From Pedobacter sandarakinus (GTDB taxonomy: Bacteria > Bacteroidota > Bacteroidia > Sphingobacteriales > Sphingobacteriaceae), in contig NZ_JAPIVG010000003.1 of NCBI RefSeq assembly GCF_026240095.1, positions 496,001 through 560,000 on the forward strand: a DNA stretch of 64,000 nt, given 5' to 3'. Shown piece after piece: positions 42,473 to 51,560 of the stretch. The notes beneath the pieces were generated by a model. That model was not told the origin of the DNA, searched no databases, and was given only the letters and a program-made list of their open reading frames with translations. Positions within the stretch are counted from its first letter, which is position 1, and each line of letters begins with the position of its first letter. The position numbers and the translations under genes were made by a program.

Positions 42473-44605
42473 TTATTCAGGAATGAGTGTGAAATCGATT
42501 TGACGTTTAGAAAGATCTACTTTTTTAACTCGAATCATTACTTCATCACCCAGTTGATATTTCTTCTTCTTTCTTTGACCAACAATACAGTAATTTTTTT
42601 CATCAAGTACATAGAAATCATCAGCTATATCACGCAAGCGAATCATTCCTTCGCATTTGTTTTCTTCAATCTCTACATACATTCCCCATTCAGTAACGCC
42701 AGATATAACCCCTTTATATGCTGTACCGATATTGTCTTCCAGATATTCTGCTTGTTTATATTTTATGGAAGCCCGTTCTGCATCGGCAGCACGTTTCTCC
42801 ATGGCCGAAGAATGTACGCAAGCCACTTCATAAAATTCTAAATCTGCCGATTTACCACCATCTAAATAGGTTTGCAGAAGTCGGTGTGCCATTACATCGG
42901 GGTAACGACGGATAGGAGAGGTAAAGTGTGTATAATATTCAAAGGCCAGGCCATAATGGCTTGTCTTTTTAGTCGAATAAATGGCTTTTGCCATCGATCT
43001 TATTGCCAATGAAGTTAAAATATTTTGCTCTTTCTTACCTTCTACATCGGCCATTAAATGATTTAAGGATTTTGCTATTTCCTTATCTGATTTAGTATTG
43101 ATTTTATACCCGAATCGAGATGCGAAGGTGGCGAAAGTGTTTAATGTTTCCATATTTGGCGAATCATGTACCCGGTAAACAAAAGTAAGTTTGTCTTTGC
43201 CTTTTGTTTTCTTAGCGATAAACTCTGCTACTTTACGGTTGGCTAATAGCATGTAATCTTCGATCAGTTTATGTGCATCCTTGCGTTCTTTAACATAAAC
43301 GCCAATGGGTTTGCCAGATTCATCAAGTTTAAATTTAACCTCTGTGCTTTCGAAACTAATTGCGCCATTTTTAAATTTCCGATCTCGCAGAATGTAAGCC
43401 AGCTCATTAAGTTTTAGCAGTTCGGTGGCATAATCGCCAGCTTTTGCTTCGAGTACTTCCTGCGCTTCTTCATAGCTGAATCGTCGGTCTGAATGTATTA
43501 CGGTACGTCCGTACCACTCTGCCTGGATATTTGCCTGCGCATCGAGTTCAAACACAGCAGCGAAACAAAGTTTGTCTTCATGAGCTCGTAAAGAGCAGAC
43601 GCCATTACTTAGACGTTCAGGCAGCATAGGGATTACCCGATCTACGAGATAAACCGATGTTGCCCGGCTGTATGCTTCTTTGTCTAATTCTGTTCCCTGG
43701 ATTACGTAATGTGAAACATCGGCAATGTGTACGCCAATTTCGTAATTACCGTTGGGTAATTCTTGGTAAGAAATGGCATCGTCAAAATCTTTGGCATCCG
43801 CCGGGTCGATGGTAAACGTAAGCACTTTTCTAAAGTCCTTACGTTTGGCTATTTCTGCCGCCGGAATTTCTTCAGGAATAGCATTGGCTTCTTTCTCCAC
43901 CTGTGATGGAAATTCTAATGGAAAGCCATACTGTGCCAGGATAGCATTCATTTCTGTATTATTCTCACCCTGGTTTCCGAGCACATGTTTTACCACGCCA
44001 ATTGGGTTTTTTGCGCTTTCGGGCCAATCAGACAGGGTAACTAACACCCGTTGCCCATTTTTGGCATCGTGGGTATCTGCCAGAGGCACAAAAATATCGT
44101 GCATCATCTTTTTATCGTCTGCAATTACAAACGCAAAGCGATCTGAAATTTTAATAACGCCTGTAAAGTCAGATTTTGCACGCTTGATAATTTCTACTAC
44201 TTCTCCATCGTTTTTACGGCCACTTTTTTTTGCAAATACATAAGCCTTTACCGTATCTCCGTGCAGTGCATTTTTTAGTTTACGTGGTGCAACAAATACA
44301 TCTTTTTCAAACTCATCTTCAGGTACGATGTAGGCAGAGCCATCAGCGGTCATATCTACGGTACCAATAATAAAGTTTTGAAGTTCTTTCAGTCGGAACT
44401 TTCCCTTCTCAGGTTCCACAAAAATCCCGGTGCCCTTTCCTTCTTTTAAAATCTCCAAAATGGTTTCCCGGGATTCCTGATCGTTTAAGTTTAGTTTTGC
44501 AGAAACTTGCTTATAATTTAGTACCTGATTATTGTTTTTCTCAAAAATATCACTAACCAACTGATTTAGAACCAATTTTATATTTGTCGATTTCTTCTTT
44601 GCCAT
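42473..44605 (-). CDS. rnr: Ribonuclease R (RNB-family 3'-5' exoribonuclease)
   Basis: 710 residues. N-terminal winged-helix-like and cold-shock domains (1-~230), RNB catalytic domain with the aspartates in TIDPADAKDFDDAISYQ, GVHIADVSHYV, RVIPMLPERLSNGVCSLR, HYTHFTSPIRRYPDVMAHR, and a C-terminal S1 domain (YKGVISGVTEWGMYVEIEE). Degrades structured RNA 3' to 5' and takes part in rRNA and tmRNA quality control. Likely forms an operon with the polyprenyl synthase gene. Confidence 0.93.
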   Translation of the reverse strand: MAKKKSTNIKLVLNQLVSDIFEKNNNQVLNYKQVSAKLNLNDQESRETILEILKEGKGTGIFVEPEKGKFRLKELQNFIIGTVDMTADGSAYIVPEDEFEKDVFVAPRKLKNALHGDTVKAYVFAKKSGRKNDGEVVEIIKRAKSDFTGVIKISDRFAFVIADDKKMMHDIFVPLADTHDAKNGQRVLVTLSDWPESAKNPIGVVKHVLGNQGENNTEMNAILAQYGFPLEFPSQVEKEANAIPEEIPAAEIAKRKDFRKVLTFTIDPADAKDFDDAISYQELPNGNYEIGVHIADVSHYVIQGTELDKEAYSRATSVYLVDRVIPMLPERLSNGVCSLRAHEDKLCFAAVFELDAQANIQAEWYGRTVIHSDRRFSYEEAQEVLEAKAGDYATELLKLNELAYILRDRKFKNGAISFESTEVKFKLDESGKPIGVYVKERKDAHKLIEDYMLLANRKVAEFIAKKTKGKDKLTFVYRVHDSPNMETLNTFATFASRFGYKINTKSDKEIAKSLNHLMADVEGKKEQNILTSLAIRSMAKAIYSTKKTSHYGLAFEYYTHFTSPIRRYPDVMAHRLLQTYLDGGKSADLEFYEVACVHSSAMEKRAADAERASIKYKQAEYLEDNIGTAYKGVISGVTEWGMYVEIEENKCEGMIRLRDIADDFYVLDEKNYCIVGQRKKKKYQLGDEVMIRVKKVDLSKRQIDFTLIPE

Positions 44606-44768
44606 ACGCTAAAACTGAATTTACCGAAGATACAGAAAAGATGTAAAGGATGGAAGCAAGCAAGTTTAAATGTACATTTAGATGAGACACCTGCACGTAG
44701 GAACTGATACTAAACCTTAATTAAATGCAGCCGGATTTAGTGATTATTGCTAAAGGAAGAGCAAGTTT

Positions 44769-46475
44769 TTATCTGTTCCCAGGAATAGCGTCGATTAATT
44801 TTCGGGTGTATGATGCCTGAGGTTGGTCGAAAATCTGGTCGGGATAACCTTCTTCTTCTATCTTACCTTTATTCATAACCAATATCCGATCTGATATATG
44901 TTTAACAACTGCTAGATCGTGTGAAATAAAGATGTAGGTTAATCCAAATTCAATTTGTAAATCCCTAATCAGATTTAATACCTGAGCCTGTACAGACACA
45001 TCCAATGCAGAAACAGATTCATCACAAATGATAAATTTTGGTTCTAAAGCCAAAGCCCTGGCTATAACAACACGTTGGCGTTGTCCGCCGCTGAACTCAT
45101 GTGGATAACGATTAAAATGTTCGGCTTTTAAACCCACTTTAACCAATAGTTCTAGCACTTTCTGCCTCCTGATTTGGTCACTTTCGTGAAGTTGATGCAC
45201 GTACAGCGGCTCCAAAATGGACTGCCCGATGCTTAATTTGGGATTTAATGAAGCATAGGGATCTTGAAAAATGATCTGCATATCTTTTCTCAGCTTTCGC
45301 AAATCGCCCTTGGGCATATTGGTAATGTCTTTCCCCCGAAAAATTATGCGGCCAGAGGTAGGCTGTATGAGTCTTAAGATGGTTCTGCCCAAAGTGGTTT
45401 TACCACATCCCGATTCGCCAACCAAACCTAAAGTCTCACCTGGGTAAACTTTAAAATTGATGTGATCAACAGCTTTTACATAATCAGTTGCTTTGCCGAA
45501 CAACCCGGTCTTTATCGGGTACCAGGTGCATAAATCTTCTACCTGCAACAGTGGCTGCTGTTGGTAAAGTCTTGCCCTACGCATATTTATTTCCTGCGTG
45601 GTAATCTGGTTATTTGCTGCTAAATGTGCCTGCGCATCATCACTTTCGCCAGTTAAGAAATCGGCCACTACCGGAAGCTTTTTAAGCTGCAACTTTGGTG
45701 AAGGCCTACAGGCGAGAAGGCCTTTGGTGTAAGGATGTTGCGGATCTGTAAAGATCATACTTGCAGGGCCTTGCTCTACAATTTCTCCCTGATACATTAC
45801 AGCAACTTCATCGGCAATCTCATTTACCACAGCCAAGTCATGAGAGATGAAAATCATAGCCATGTTTCGTTCTGTCTTAAGCTTTAAGAGCAATTCCAAT
45901 ATTGTTTTTTGAACGGTAACATCGAGTGCTGTAGTTGGTTCGTCTGCAATTAAAAGCTCTGGATTGCAACTGAGCGCCATGGCAATCATTACCCTCTGTT
46001 TTTGTCCCCCAGATATTTGATGAGGATAGCTATCAAAAATTTTTTCAGGTCGTGGGAGCTGTACCTCCTCAAAAAGCGAAATTGTTCGTGCCTTAGCAGT
46101 AGTTTTATCAACCTTTTGATGCAGTATGATGGCCTCGGCAACCTGTTCGCCACAGGTAAAAACCGGATTTAAGGAGGTCATCGGTTCCTGAAAAATCATG
46201 GCAATCTGATTTCCCCTAATTTGACGCACTTCCTGCGTGGAGAGATTTAAAAGGCTTACCTCGTTAAAATCAACACGACCGCCAATTTTTGTCGATCGCT
46301 CATCGTGCAGACGCATGATGGAAAATGAGGTCACCGATTTTCCCGATCCCGATTCTCCGACAATACCCAAAACTGTTCCCTTTTTAACCGCAAAACTAAT
46401 AGATTTTACAGCTTTAAACCAGGTCTTATCTTCTTGATTATAAAAATCGATATTTAAATTCTCTACGTTTAGCAT
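44769..46475 (-). CDS. Di/oligopeptide-type ABC transporter ATPase, two NBDs fused
   Basis: 568 residues: DppD- and DppF-like ATPases in one chain, as in GsiA. NBD1 has GESGSGKS, QISGGQKQRVMIAMAL and LLIADEPTTALD; NBD2 (after ~310) has GESGCGKT, EFSGGQRQRVVIARAL and FIICDESVSALD, both followed by the peptide-transporter end RPSPKLQL- and DAIPGNR-type segments. Note Ser for Pro in the second Walker B-adjacent 'DESVSALD', a normal variant. Energises uptake or export through permeases that are not in this window. Its ATG overlaps the stop of the upstream exonuclease gene (TGATG), so translation is coupled. Confidence 0.9.
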   Translation of the reverse strand: MLNVENLNIDFYNQEDKTWFKAVKSISFAVKKGTVLGIVGESGSGKSVTSFSIMRLHDERSTKIGGRVDFNEVSLLNLSTQEVRQIRGNQIAMIFQEPMTSLNPVFTCGEQVAEAIILHQKVDKTTAKARTISLFEEVQLPRPEKIFDSYPHQISGGQKQRVMIAMALSCNPELLIADEPTTALDVTVQKTILELLLKLKTERNMAMIFISHDLAVVNEIADEVAVMYQGEIVEQGPASMIFTDPQHPYTKGLLACRPSPKLQLKKLPVVADFLTGESDDAQAHLAANNQITTQEINMRRARLYQQQPLLQVEDLCTWYPIKTGLFGKATDYVKAVDHINFKVYPGETLGLVGESGCGKTTLGRTILRLIQPTSGRIIFRGKDITNMPKGDLRKLRKDMQIIFQDPYASLNPKLSIGQSILEPLYVHQLHESDQIRRQKVLELLVKVGLKAEHFNRYPHEFSGGQRQRVVIARALALEPKFIICDESVSALDVSVQAQVLNLIRDLQIEFGLTYIFISHDLAVVKHISDRILVMNKGKIEEEGYPDQIFDQPQASYTRKLIDAIPGNR

Positions 46476-47191
46476 CAGGTTACAATGGTAACATTTTCTG
46501 GGGAAATTATTTCCATTCCTTTTAATTTTAATAAAACCTGGGCAGTGGTAACTACATCTTTCTGGCAGTAAGTAACAATCCTTTCTAAATTATTGGCTTC
46601 ATAGTATACCTGTCGTACCTGACTTCCGTCTATATCGTCTTTCGGGGTAGGGATATTTAAAATTGTTGCAAGTAAATTTAAGGAAGTATAATGCTTATAA
46701 TCGCCGAATTTCCACATTTCCATGGTATCGAGATGGTTAATTTCCCAAGGCTTTTTGCCAGACACATCTAGCTGTTGCGGAATCTCCAAGCCATTAACCA
46801 GTAGTCTTCTACAGATATATGGATAATCGAATTCTTTACCGTTGTGGGCACAAAACTTTAAAGACGGTAATTGTTTTTTTATTAAGTTGGAGAACTGGGT
46901 TAGAATGGTTCGCTCATCGTGTCCTGAAAATGATTTTAATCGGAGCGACCAAGCCTTTTTCTGGTAGGTGAAGATACCCAGGCTAATGCAGATGATCTTT
47001 CCGAATTCAGCCAAAATTCCGGCCCGTTCGTAAAAAACATCTGGCGTTTGATCTTGATTTCTCTGGTGCTGGGTTTTTTCATCCCAAAGTTGCTGCAAGT
47101 GTGGTGGAAGATCAGCAAATGACGGATATTGCGGTACTGTTTCAATATCCAGTACTACTACCTGACTAAGATCGAGCGACTTTAACATCAA
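46475..47191 (-). CDS. Predicted 3'-5' exonuclease (RNase H-like, PolB-exonuclease-related)
   Basis: 238 residues. DEDD-type exonuclease: VVLDIETVPQYP (first acidic pair D-x-E), AHNGKEFDYPYICRRL (second Asp), and YCQKDVVTTAQVLLKL (last Asp). Matches the stand-alone family related to the exonuclease domain of PolB. Could process DNA or RNA. First gene of a two-gene coupled unit with the peptide ABC ATPase, an odd pairing with no obvious functional reason. Confidence 0.8.
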   Translation of the reverse strand: MMLKSLDLSQVVVLDIETVPQYPSFADLPPHLQQLWDEKTQHQRNQDQTPDVFYERAGILAEFGKIICISLGIFTYQKKAWSLRLKSFSGHDERTILTQFSNLIKKQLPSLKFCAHNGKEFDYPYICRRLLVNGLEIPQQLDVSGKKPWEINHLDTMEMWKFGDYKHYTSLNLLATILNIPTPKDDIDGSQVRQVYYEANNLERIVTYCQKDVVTTAQVLLKLKGMEIISPENVTIVT

Positions 47192-47262
47192 ACAAGATAA
47201 TAAAATTATATTCTGTACGCAAGATGGCCTTGCAAATGGCTATACATTTGTTAACTTAGGGG

Positions 47263-47760
47263 ATGGGAATAACTAAATTTGAGCAATCTCTAGCTGATGG
47301 CGAACACAGCAAATTAATGGCACTTCAAGGCAGCTGGAAAGGTATCACCAAAACCTGGTTTGAGAAAGATGTATTGGTAGATGAGGCACCGATGCAAGCA
47401 ACAATTACCGCTATTTTAGGTAATCGATTCATTTCATGCGATTATTCAGGATCATTGGAAGGAAAGCCTTTCGAAGGTAAAATGATAATCGGTTATGATA
47501 TCCCTTATCAGCAATATACCTTTACCTGGATGGATAGTTTCCACATGGGCACCCAAATAATGCAGGCCAAAGGAGATGCCACCGCAAATGGCTTTTCTAT
47601 CATGGGTTCTTATGGCAACCCAGAATGGGGCGATCAGCTTTTTGGTTGGCGTACCGAGCTAAAAATTGTTAGTGGGAATGAATTTGTTTTAACCGCTTAC
47701 AACGTGATGCCTGGCGAAGAGGAAGCAAAAGCTACTGAAACGGTCTACAAACGGGCATAG
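47263..47760 (+). CDS. DUF1579 protein
   Basis: 165 residues. HSKLMALQGSWKGITKTWFE at the N-terminus and the strands GNRFISCDYSGSLEGKPFEG and YDIPYQQYTFTWMDSFHMGT follow the lipocalin-like pattern of DUF1579. No signal peptide. Function unknown; convergent with the DUF72 gene 17 bases on. Confidence 0.82.
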   Translation: MGITKFEQSLADGEHSKLMALQGSWKGITKTWFEKDVLVDEAPMQATITAILGNRFISCDYSGSLEGKPFEGKMIIGYDIPYQQYTFTWMDSFHMGTQIMQAKGDATANGFSIMGSYGNPEWGDQLFGWRTELKIVSGNEFVLTAYNVMPGEEEAKATETVYKRA

Positions 47761-47777
47761 TAAGCCAATCCAAAAGC

Positions 47778-48677
47778 CTAATGGATTGATGGATGCGGCG
47801 TACTACCATTCGCCATTACAGGCACTGTAAGTTCAGTGCCAATTGTGTCGTTTAGTTTTTGTATGAAGTAAGCAGACAGGAGTGGAGATGCTAGTTCTAT
47901 ATTCTGGTGAATAAAAAAATACAGTTTTTGGAGCCCCTGTTTCTTCCACATTGCAATTCTTTCTACCCATTCGTCCAGGCGTGTATAATCGCTCTCGTGA
48001 TTTGCACCCACATAACGCACAAATGCTGTTGGCGTAGTCAGTCGCATATGCAGCATATCTCTACGGCCAGCAGTATCTACAATAATATTGGTCATCCCGT
48101 GTTCTTCAAATAACGATGAGAACTGCGCTGCGATATCAGGATTAGAGAACCATTCCCCGTTTCTAACCTCAACCGCCAGAGGTATTACCTTCGGAAACTC
48201 TTCAATTACAGTTTTTAAACGTTCGAAATCCTTTGGTTTAAAATTATCATGTAGCTGAAGAAAAGCCATTCCCAGCTTGTCTTCAAAATTGCTTATCGCA
48301 TCACAATATGCCTCTACCGGTTCCTTCACATTAATTAATCGCTTAAAATGGCTTATCGAATTGGTAAGTTTTGGGAAGAATTTAAAGTTTGCTGGTGTTT
48401 TTTGTGTCCATGTAATAACCTGCTCGCTGCTTGGCATTCCATAAAATGTTGCATTCAACTCTATTGAATTAAACTGAGTTGAATAATAGGTCAACTCATC
48501 TTTTGTCCCTTTGGGATAAAAGCCTTTTAAATCTGCCTTATTCCATTTGGCACAACCAACATAAGCCTCGAATTTCCGTTTTGGCTTATTCGCAGCCAGG
48601 ATTGCCTGGGTTTCTGCAGCATCAGCAGGAAGTTTAAAATCTATAATCGATGGGTCGTCTACTTTACCGAATTGCAT
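47778..48677 (-). CDS. DUF72 protein (YecE-like)
   Basis: 299 residues. TIM-barrel family with YVGCAKWNKADLKGFYPKGT near the start, YSTQFNSIELNATFYGMPS, FFPKLTNSISHFKRL, LAVEVRNGEWF and MRLTTPTAFVRYVGANHESD; these match DUF72/YecE. Biochemical role unsettled. A 9-base gap separates it from the DUF5615 gene upstream on the same strand, so it may be read through from the toxin-antitoxin pair. Confidence 0.87.
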   Translation of the reverse strand: MQFGKVDDPSIIDFKLPADAAETQAILAANKPKRKFEAYVGCAKWNKADLKGFYPKGTKDELTYYSTQFNSIELNATFYGMPSSEQVITWTQKTPANFKFFPKLTNSISHFKRLINVKEPVEAYCDAISNFEDKLGMAFLQLHDNFKPKDFERLKTVIEEFPKVIPLAVEVRNGEWFSNPDIAAQFSSLFEEHGMTNIIVDTAGRRDMLHMRLTTPTAFVRYVGANHESDYTRLDEWVERIAMWKKQGLQKLYFFIHQNIELASPLLSAYFIQKLNDTIGTELTVPVMANGSTPHPSIH

Positions 48678-48686
48678 GTTTAGTTT

Positions 48687-49040
48687 TTAATAAATAGTTG
48701 CAATATTAATTTCTTTATTGGTATCCAAAAGTATGTCTATACTGGAATTAATTTCGAGTTTTAACTTTTCCCATAAAGCATGATTGGTGCAATTTCCAAT
48801 TTTAAGTAAGATAAGTTTTGGTGTTGCTCCATACCATTTGATGAGTTCCTCAAAGTCGCGTTCTTTTGATAATATAATTACGTTACCATAAATTTGAGCC
48901 ATCTTAAATATGGTCAAATCATCCGCATAGTGAAGATTTAAGGTGAATGAGGATTTTGTCTTTAAGTCGGTAAATTCTGTAATCCATTTTGCAATAATAG
49001 GGGAGATATTGGTATCTGTCCAAATTTCCCAATTATTCAT
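48687..49040 (-). CDS. DUF5615 PIN-like protein (putative toxin)
   Basis: 117 residues, PIN-like: WTDTNISPIIAKWITEF (first acidic site), ADDLTIFKMAQIYGNVIILS and KERDFEELIKWYGATPKLIL (later acidic residues), the spacing of DUF5615. Such proteins are predicted RNases paired with DUF433 antitoxins. Its start overlaps the end of the DUF433 gene by 8 bases. Role as toxin is inferred from the pairing; no test is known to me. Confidence 0.85.
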   Translation of the reverse strand: MNNWEIWTDTNISPIIAKWITEFTDLKTKSSFTLNLHYADDLTIFKMAQIYGNVIILSKERDFEELIKWYGATPKLILLKIGNCTNHALWEKLKLEINSSIDILLDTNKEINIATIY

Positions 49041-49269
49041 GCACTATATCCTCGTCAACCTTTAATGCACTAAATAGCAAGGCAGCTTTGATATCATCCT
49101 TTTCAAGAATGGGATGCTCCTCGAAGATTTGTGTAGCACTCATACCGCTAGCTAATAGTTCAAGTATATCAGATACGGGAAAACGCAACCCTCGGATAGT
49201 TGGCCTTCCTCCCATTAAACCATCAGTGGCCGTAATGCGATCGAATAATTTTACTTGCTCTTGTCCCAT
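49033..49269 (-). CDS. DUF433 protein (putative antitoxin)
   Basis: 78 residues from the ATG at 49269 (MGQEQVKLFDRITATDGLMG). DUF433 helix-turn-helix pattern: GRPTIRGLRFPVSDILELLA, then SGMSATQIFEEHPILEKDDI. Binds DNA in related antitoxins and probably represses its own promoter. A TTG at 49284 would add five residues but lies within the −7 box (TATATTTG at 49273-49280), so the ATG is preferred and the mRNA is probably leaderless. First gene of the pair. Confidence 0.85.
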   Translation of the reverse strand: MGQEQVKLFDRITATDGLMGGRPTIRGLRFPVSDILELLASGMSATQIFEEHPILEKDDIKAALLFSALKVDEDIVHE

Positions 49270-49272
49270 AAT

Positions 49273-49280
49273 CAAATATA
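49273..49280 (-). promoter_or_regulatory. Bacteroidota −7 box directly before DUF433 ATG
   Basis: TATATTTG on the minus strand with only three bases (ATT) between it and the ATG at 49269. A likely leaderless start and a likely site for autoregulation. Confidence 0.55.
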
Positions 49281-49377
49281 ACAAAAAACAATATAATCTG
49301 ATTGTTATATATCATCATAAAAAAAGCGCCAGGTAAATACTCAGCGCTCTTTCTAAAATATGTTCTTCGCGGCTAAT

Positions 49378-50766
49378 CTAATAACCCAAAATCTTCAAAA
49401 CCTGCTTACTGTTTTGTTCCTCTCCGAAAACTTCAAAGTTGAAACTCTCATCACGATTTCTCCGGATCAACACATGTTTCGGACTAGGCAACAAACAATG
49501 GTGTATGCCTCCATAACCGCTTAATACCTCTTGGTAAGCACCCGTATGGAAAAACCCAAGGTATTGTACTTTACGGGTTTTTGGCATAAATACACTGTTC
49601 ATGTGTGCTTCCTGGTTGTAATAATCCTGCCCATCGCAAGTAATACCGCCAAGGTTTACCCGCTCATATTCTGCATCCCAATTATTAATAGGCAACAAGA
49701 TGTATTTTTGGTTTAAAGCCCAAACATCTGGTAAGTTGGTAATAAATGAACCATCCAGCATCAACCAACGCTCGCGGTCGTTTTGCTGCTTGCGGCCTAA
49801 CACCTTGTATAAAATACCCGAAGCCTCTGCCACCGTATATTTCCCAAATTCAGTAATAATATCCGGCTCCATTACCTCGTGGATGGCACAAATTTCTTTA
49901 ATTCGTTTAACAATTTCGTTTACCATGTACTCGTAATCAAAATCGAAAACTAAAGAATCCTTAAACGGCATTCCACCGCCAATATCTAAGGTATCCAAAT
50001 CGGGATTAATTTTTTTGAATTTGCAATACAGCGTTACGTACTTCTCTAGCTCGTTCCAATAATAAGGCGAATCGGTAATGCCCGAGTTGATAAAGAAGTG
50101 AAGCAACTTAACCCTAAAATTAGGATTGTGCACAATTTTATTGTTGTAAAAATCAATAATATCTTCCATCCGTACCCCTAAACGAGAAGTATAAAATTGC
50201 GAATCTGGCTGTTCCTCAGCTGCAATTCTAATCCCCAGGTTACAAGGCGTATCAATATCAACTTCATCATCAAAGAGGTTAAACTCTTCTTTGTTGTCTA
50301 ACACTGGGATAATGTTGGTATAGCCATCGTGCAACATATCAATAATATATTGCTTGTATTGGTAAGTTTTAAAACCGTTGCAGATAATGGTCGTATCTTT
50401 TGTTAAAATGCCTTTTTTCTCCAACGCATCAACCATAGGCATATCAAACGCCGATGAAGTTTCTAAGTGGATATTGTTTTTTAAAGCCTCTTCTACAATA
50501 TGTCTAAAGTGCGAACTTTTAGTACAATAGCAATACTTATAATCGCCACGGTAATTGTTTTTTAAAATGGCAGTTTGGAAAAGAATTTTAGCTTGCTGAA
50601 TTTTCTTGCTTACCAACGGTAAATAGGTAAAACGTAGCGGCGTACCATACGTTTCAATCATTTCCATCAGGTTTAAATCCTGAAAATATAATTCATCATC
50701 TATAACATCGAATCCTTCTTGCGGAAAACCAACGCTTAGATCAAGAAATTCTGAATAACTCTGCAT
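49378..50766 (-). CDS. speA: PLP-dependent arginine decarboxylase-like enzyme (alanine-racemase fold)
   Basis: 462 residues. Fold-type III decarboxylase: PLP lysine K83 in YKYCYCTKSSHF, LETSSAFDMP after it, the glycine-rich phosphate loop LDIGGGMPFKD, and the dimer-donated site CDGQDYYNQE (Cys-Asp, as the ODC family's CDG). The N-terminal insert and the ending FHTGAYQEVLSGYGGIHHCL are those of the bacterial arginine decarboxylases common in Bacteroidota. Would convert arginine to agmatine, the entry to polyamines; lysine, ornithine or diaminopimelate cannot be excluded from sequence alone. Other arginine enzymes lie 1.5-5 kb away. Confidence 0.8.
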   Translation of the reverse strand: MQSYSEFLDLSVGFPQEGFDVIDDELYFQDLNLMEMIETYGTPLRFTYLPLVSKKIQQAKILFQTAILKNNYRGDYKYCYCTKSSHFRHIVEEALKNNIHLETSSAFDMPMVDALEKKGILTKDTTIICNGFKTYQYKQYIIDMLHDGYTNIIPVLDNKEEFNLFDDEVDIDTPCNLGIRIAAEEQPDSQFYTSRLGVRMEDIIDFYNNKIVHNPNFRVKLLHFFINSGITDSPYYWNELEKYVTLYCKFKKINPDLDTLDIGGGMPFKDSLVFDFDYEYMVNEIVKRIKEICAIHEVMEPDIITEFGKYTVAEASGILYKVLGRKQQNDRERWLMLDGSFITNLPDVWALNQKYILLPINNWDAEYERVNLGGITCDGQDYYNQEAHMNSVFMPKTRKVQYLGFFHTGAYQEVLSGYGGIHHCLLPSPKHVLIRRNRDESFNFEVFGEEQNSKQVLKILGY

Positions 50767-51247
50767 TTACGTAGTAATAATTTTTGCAAAAATGTAATTT
50801 TAAATCGAGAATTAATCCTTATTCAAAATATTTTTACCGTATAGATACGCAATAATTCCAAGTGTAGCATCGCAAGTGCAGCTTACAAGAGAGCAAAGCA
50901 CTGTCTAAAGATTAGCCGATTAGATTGTGGCTAATGCCAGAGCCTTTAAACTGGTTGCTCAGCTACGTTTATTGATTAAATTAGATAAGGGATTTGGAAA
51001 GCACAGCCTGCATTTCATTTTAAGCGGTAGTCCCGCTCTCCGTTTTACTCAACCGAAGAAAAATCGGTTTTCGTGTTCACTGCGATCGGGTTTAGAGGGC
51101 CTGGACAGCAAGTTTTATAAAGGGATTTGTTCCTACACACGTATGCTTCTTGTACCGTCTCGAAAAAAAATAAAAATTTATTATTTTGTTAAAGTAATTA
51201 ATTGACTGATCCGTCTACCTTAAAAAATACTTTAACTACCAGACGAT
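50767..51247. repeat. 481-base gap with dispersed repeat copy C (about 51024-51095)
   Basis: Within the gap, GCGGTAGTCCCGCTCTCCG (51024-51042), hairpin ACCGAagaaaaaTCGGT (51051-51067) and TTCACTGCGATCGGGTTTAG (51076-51095) match the left half of copy B. GGAAAGCACAGCC at 50997-51009 also resembles a block of copies A and B. No gene is credible in this gap. Confidence 0.6.
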
Positions 51248-51481
51248 ATGATCTCGATCTTCAAAACCAACATTGAAACAGGAATGCAACTAAGTAAGAT
51301 TGCAAACCATCTAAACAATCTGCTTTCTAACGCATCCTGGAGTGTAGATTTAGCCGACACAGATAAAATTTTACGGATAGATTCCAGTGTAGATAAAATT
51401 GGCGATGCCGTTTCTTTGTTAACCAAATTTGGCTACGACTGCGAAAATCTTCAGAATTTTAATGCACCACCGGTATGGTAG
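51248..51481 (+). CDS. Small hypothetical protein, HMA-fold-like without metal Cys
   Basis: 77 residues. Predicted beta-alpha-beta-beta-alpha-beta order (MISIFKTNIETGMQLSKIAN, SWSVDLADTDKILRIDS, KIGDAVSLLTKFGYDCENLQ), like a heavy-metal-associated domain but with no CxxC in the first loop. The frame is preceded by an AT-rich region. Lone gene, no family name known to me. It is likely real by composition but small. Confidence 0.5.
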   Translation: MISIFKTNIETGMQLSKIANHLNNLLSNASWSVDLADTDKILRIDSSVDKIGDAVSLLTKFGYDCENLQNFNAPPVW

Positions 51482-51560
51482 TGTACCCGCCGAGTCAAGG
51501 AACTGAGTTCAACTAAGAAAAAAGTGGCAATCATCCCACCACGTGGTGGAAGTTAAAGTT

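Noticed and set aside
50927..51205. 92-codon plus-strand gene
   Set aside because: Lies in the gap with repeat copy C; the frame crosses the repeat's hairpin.
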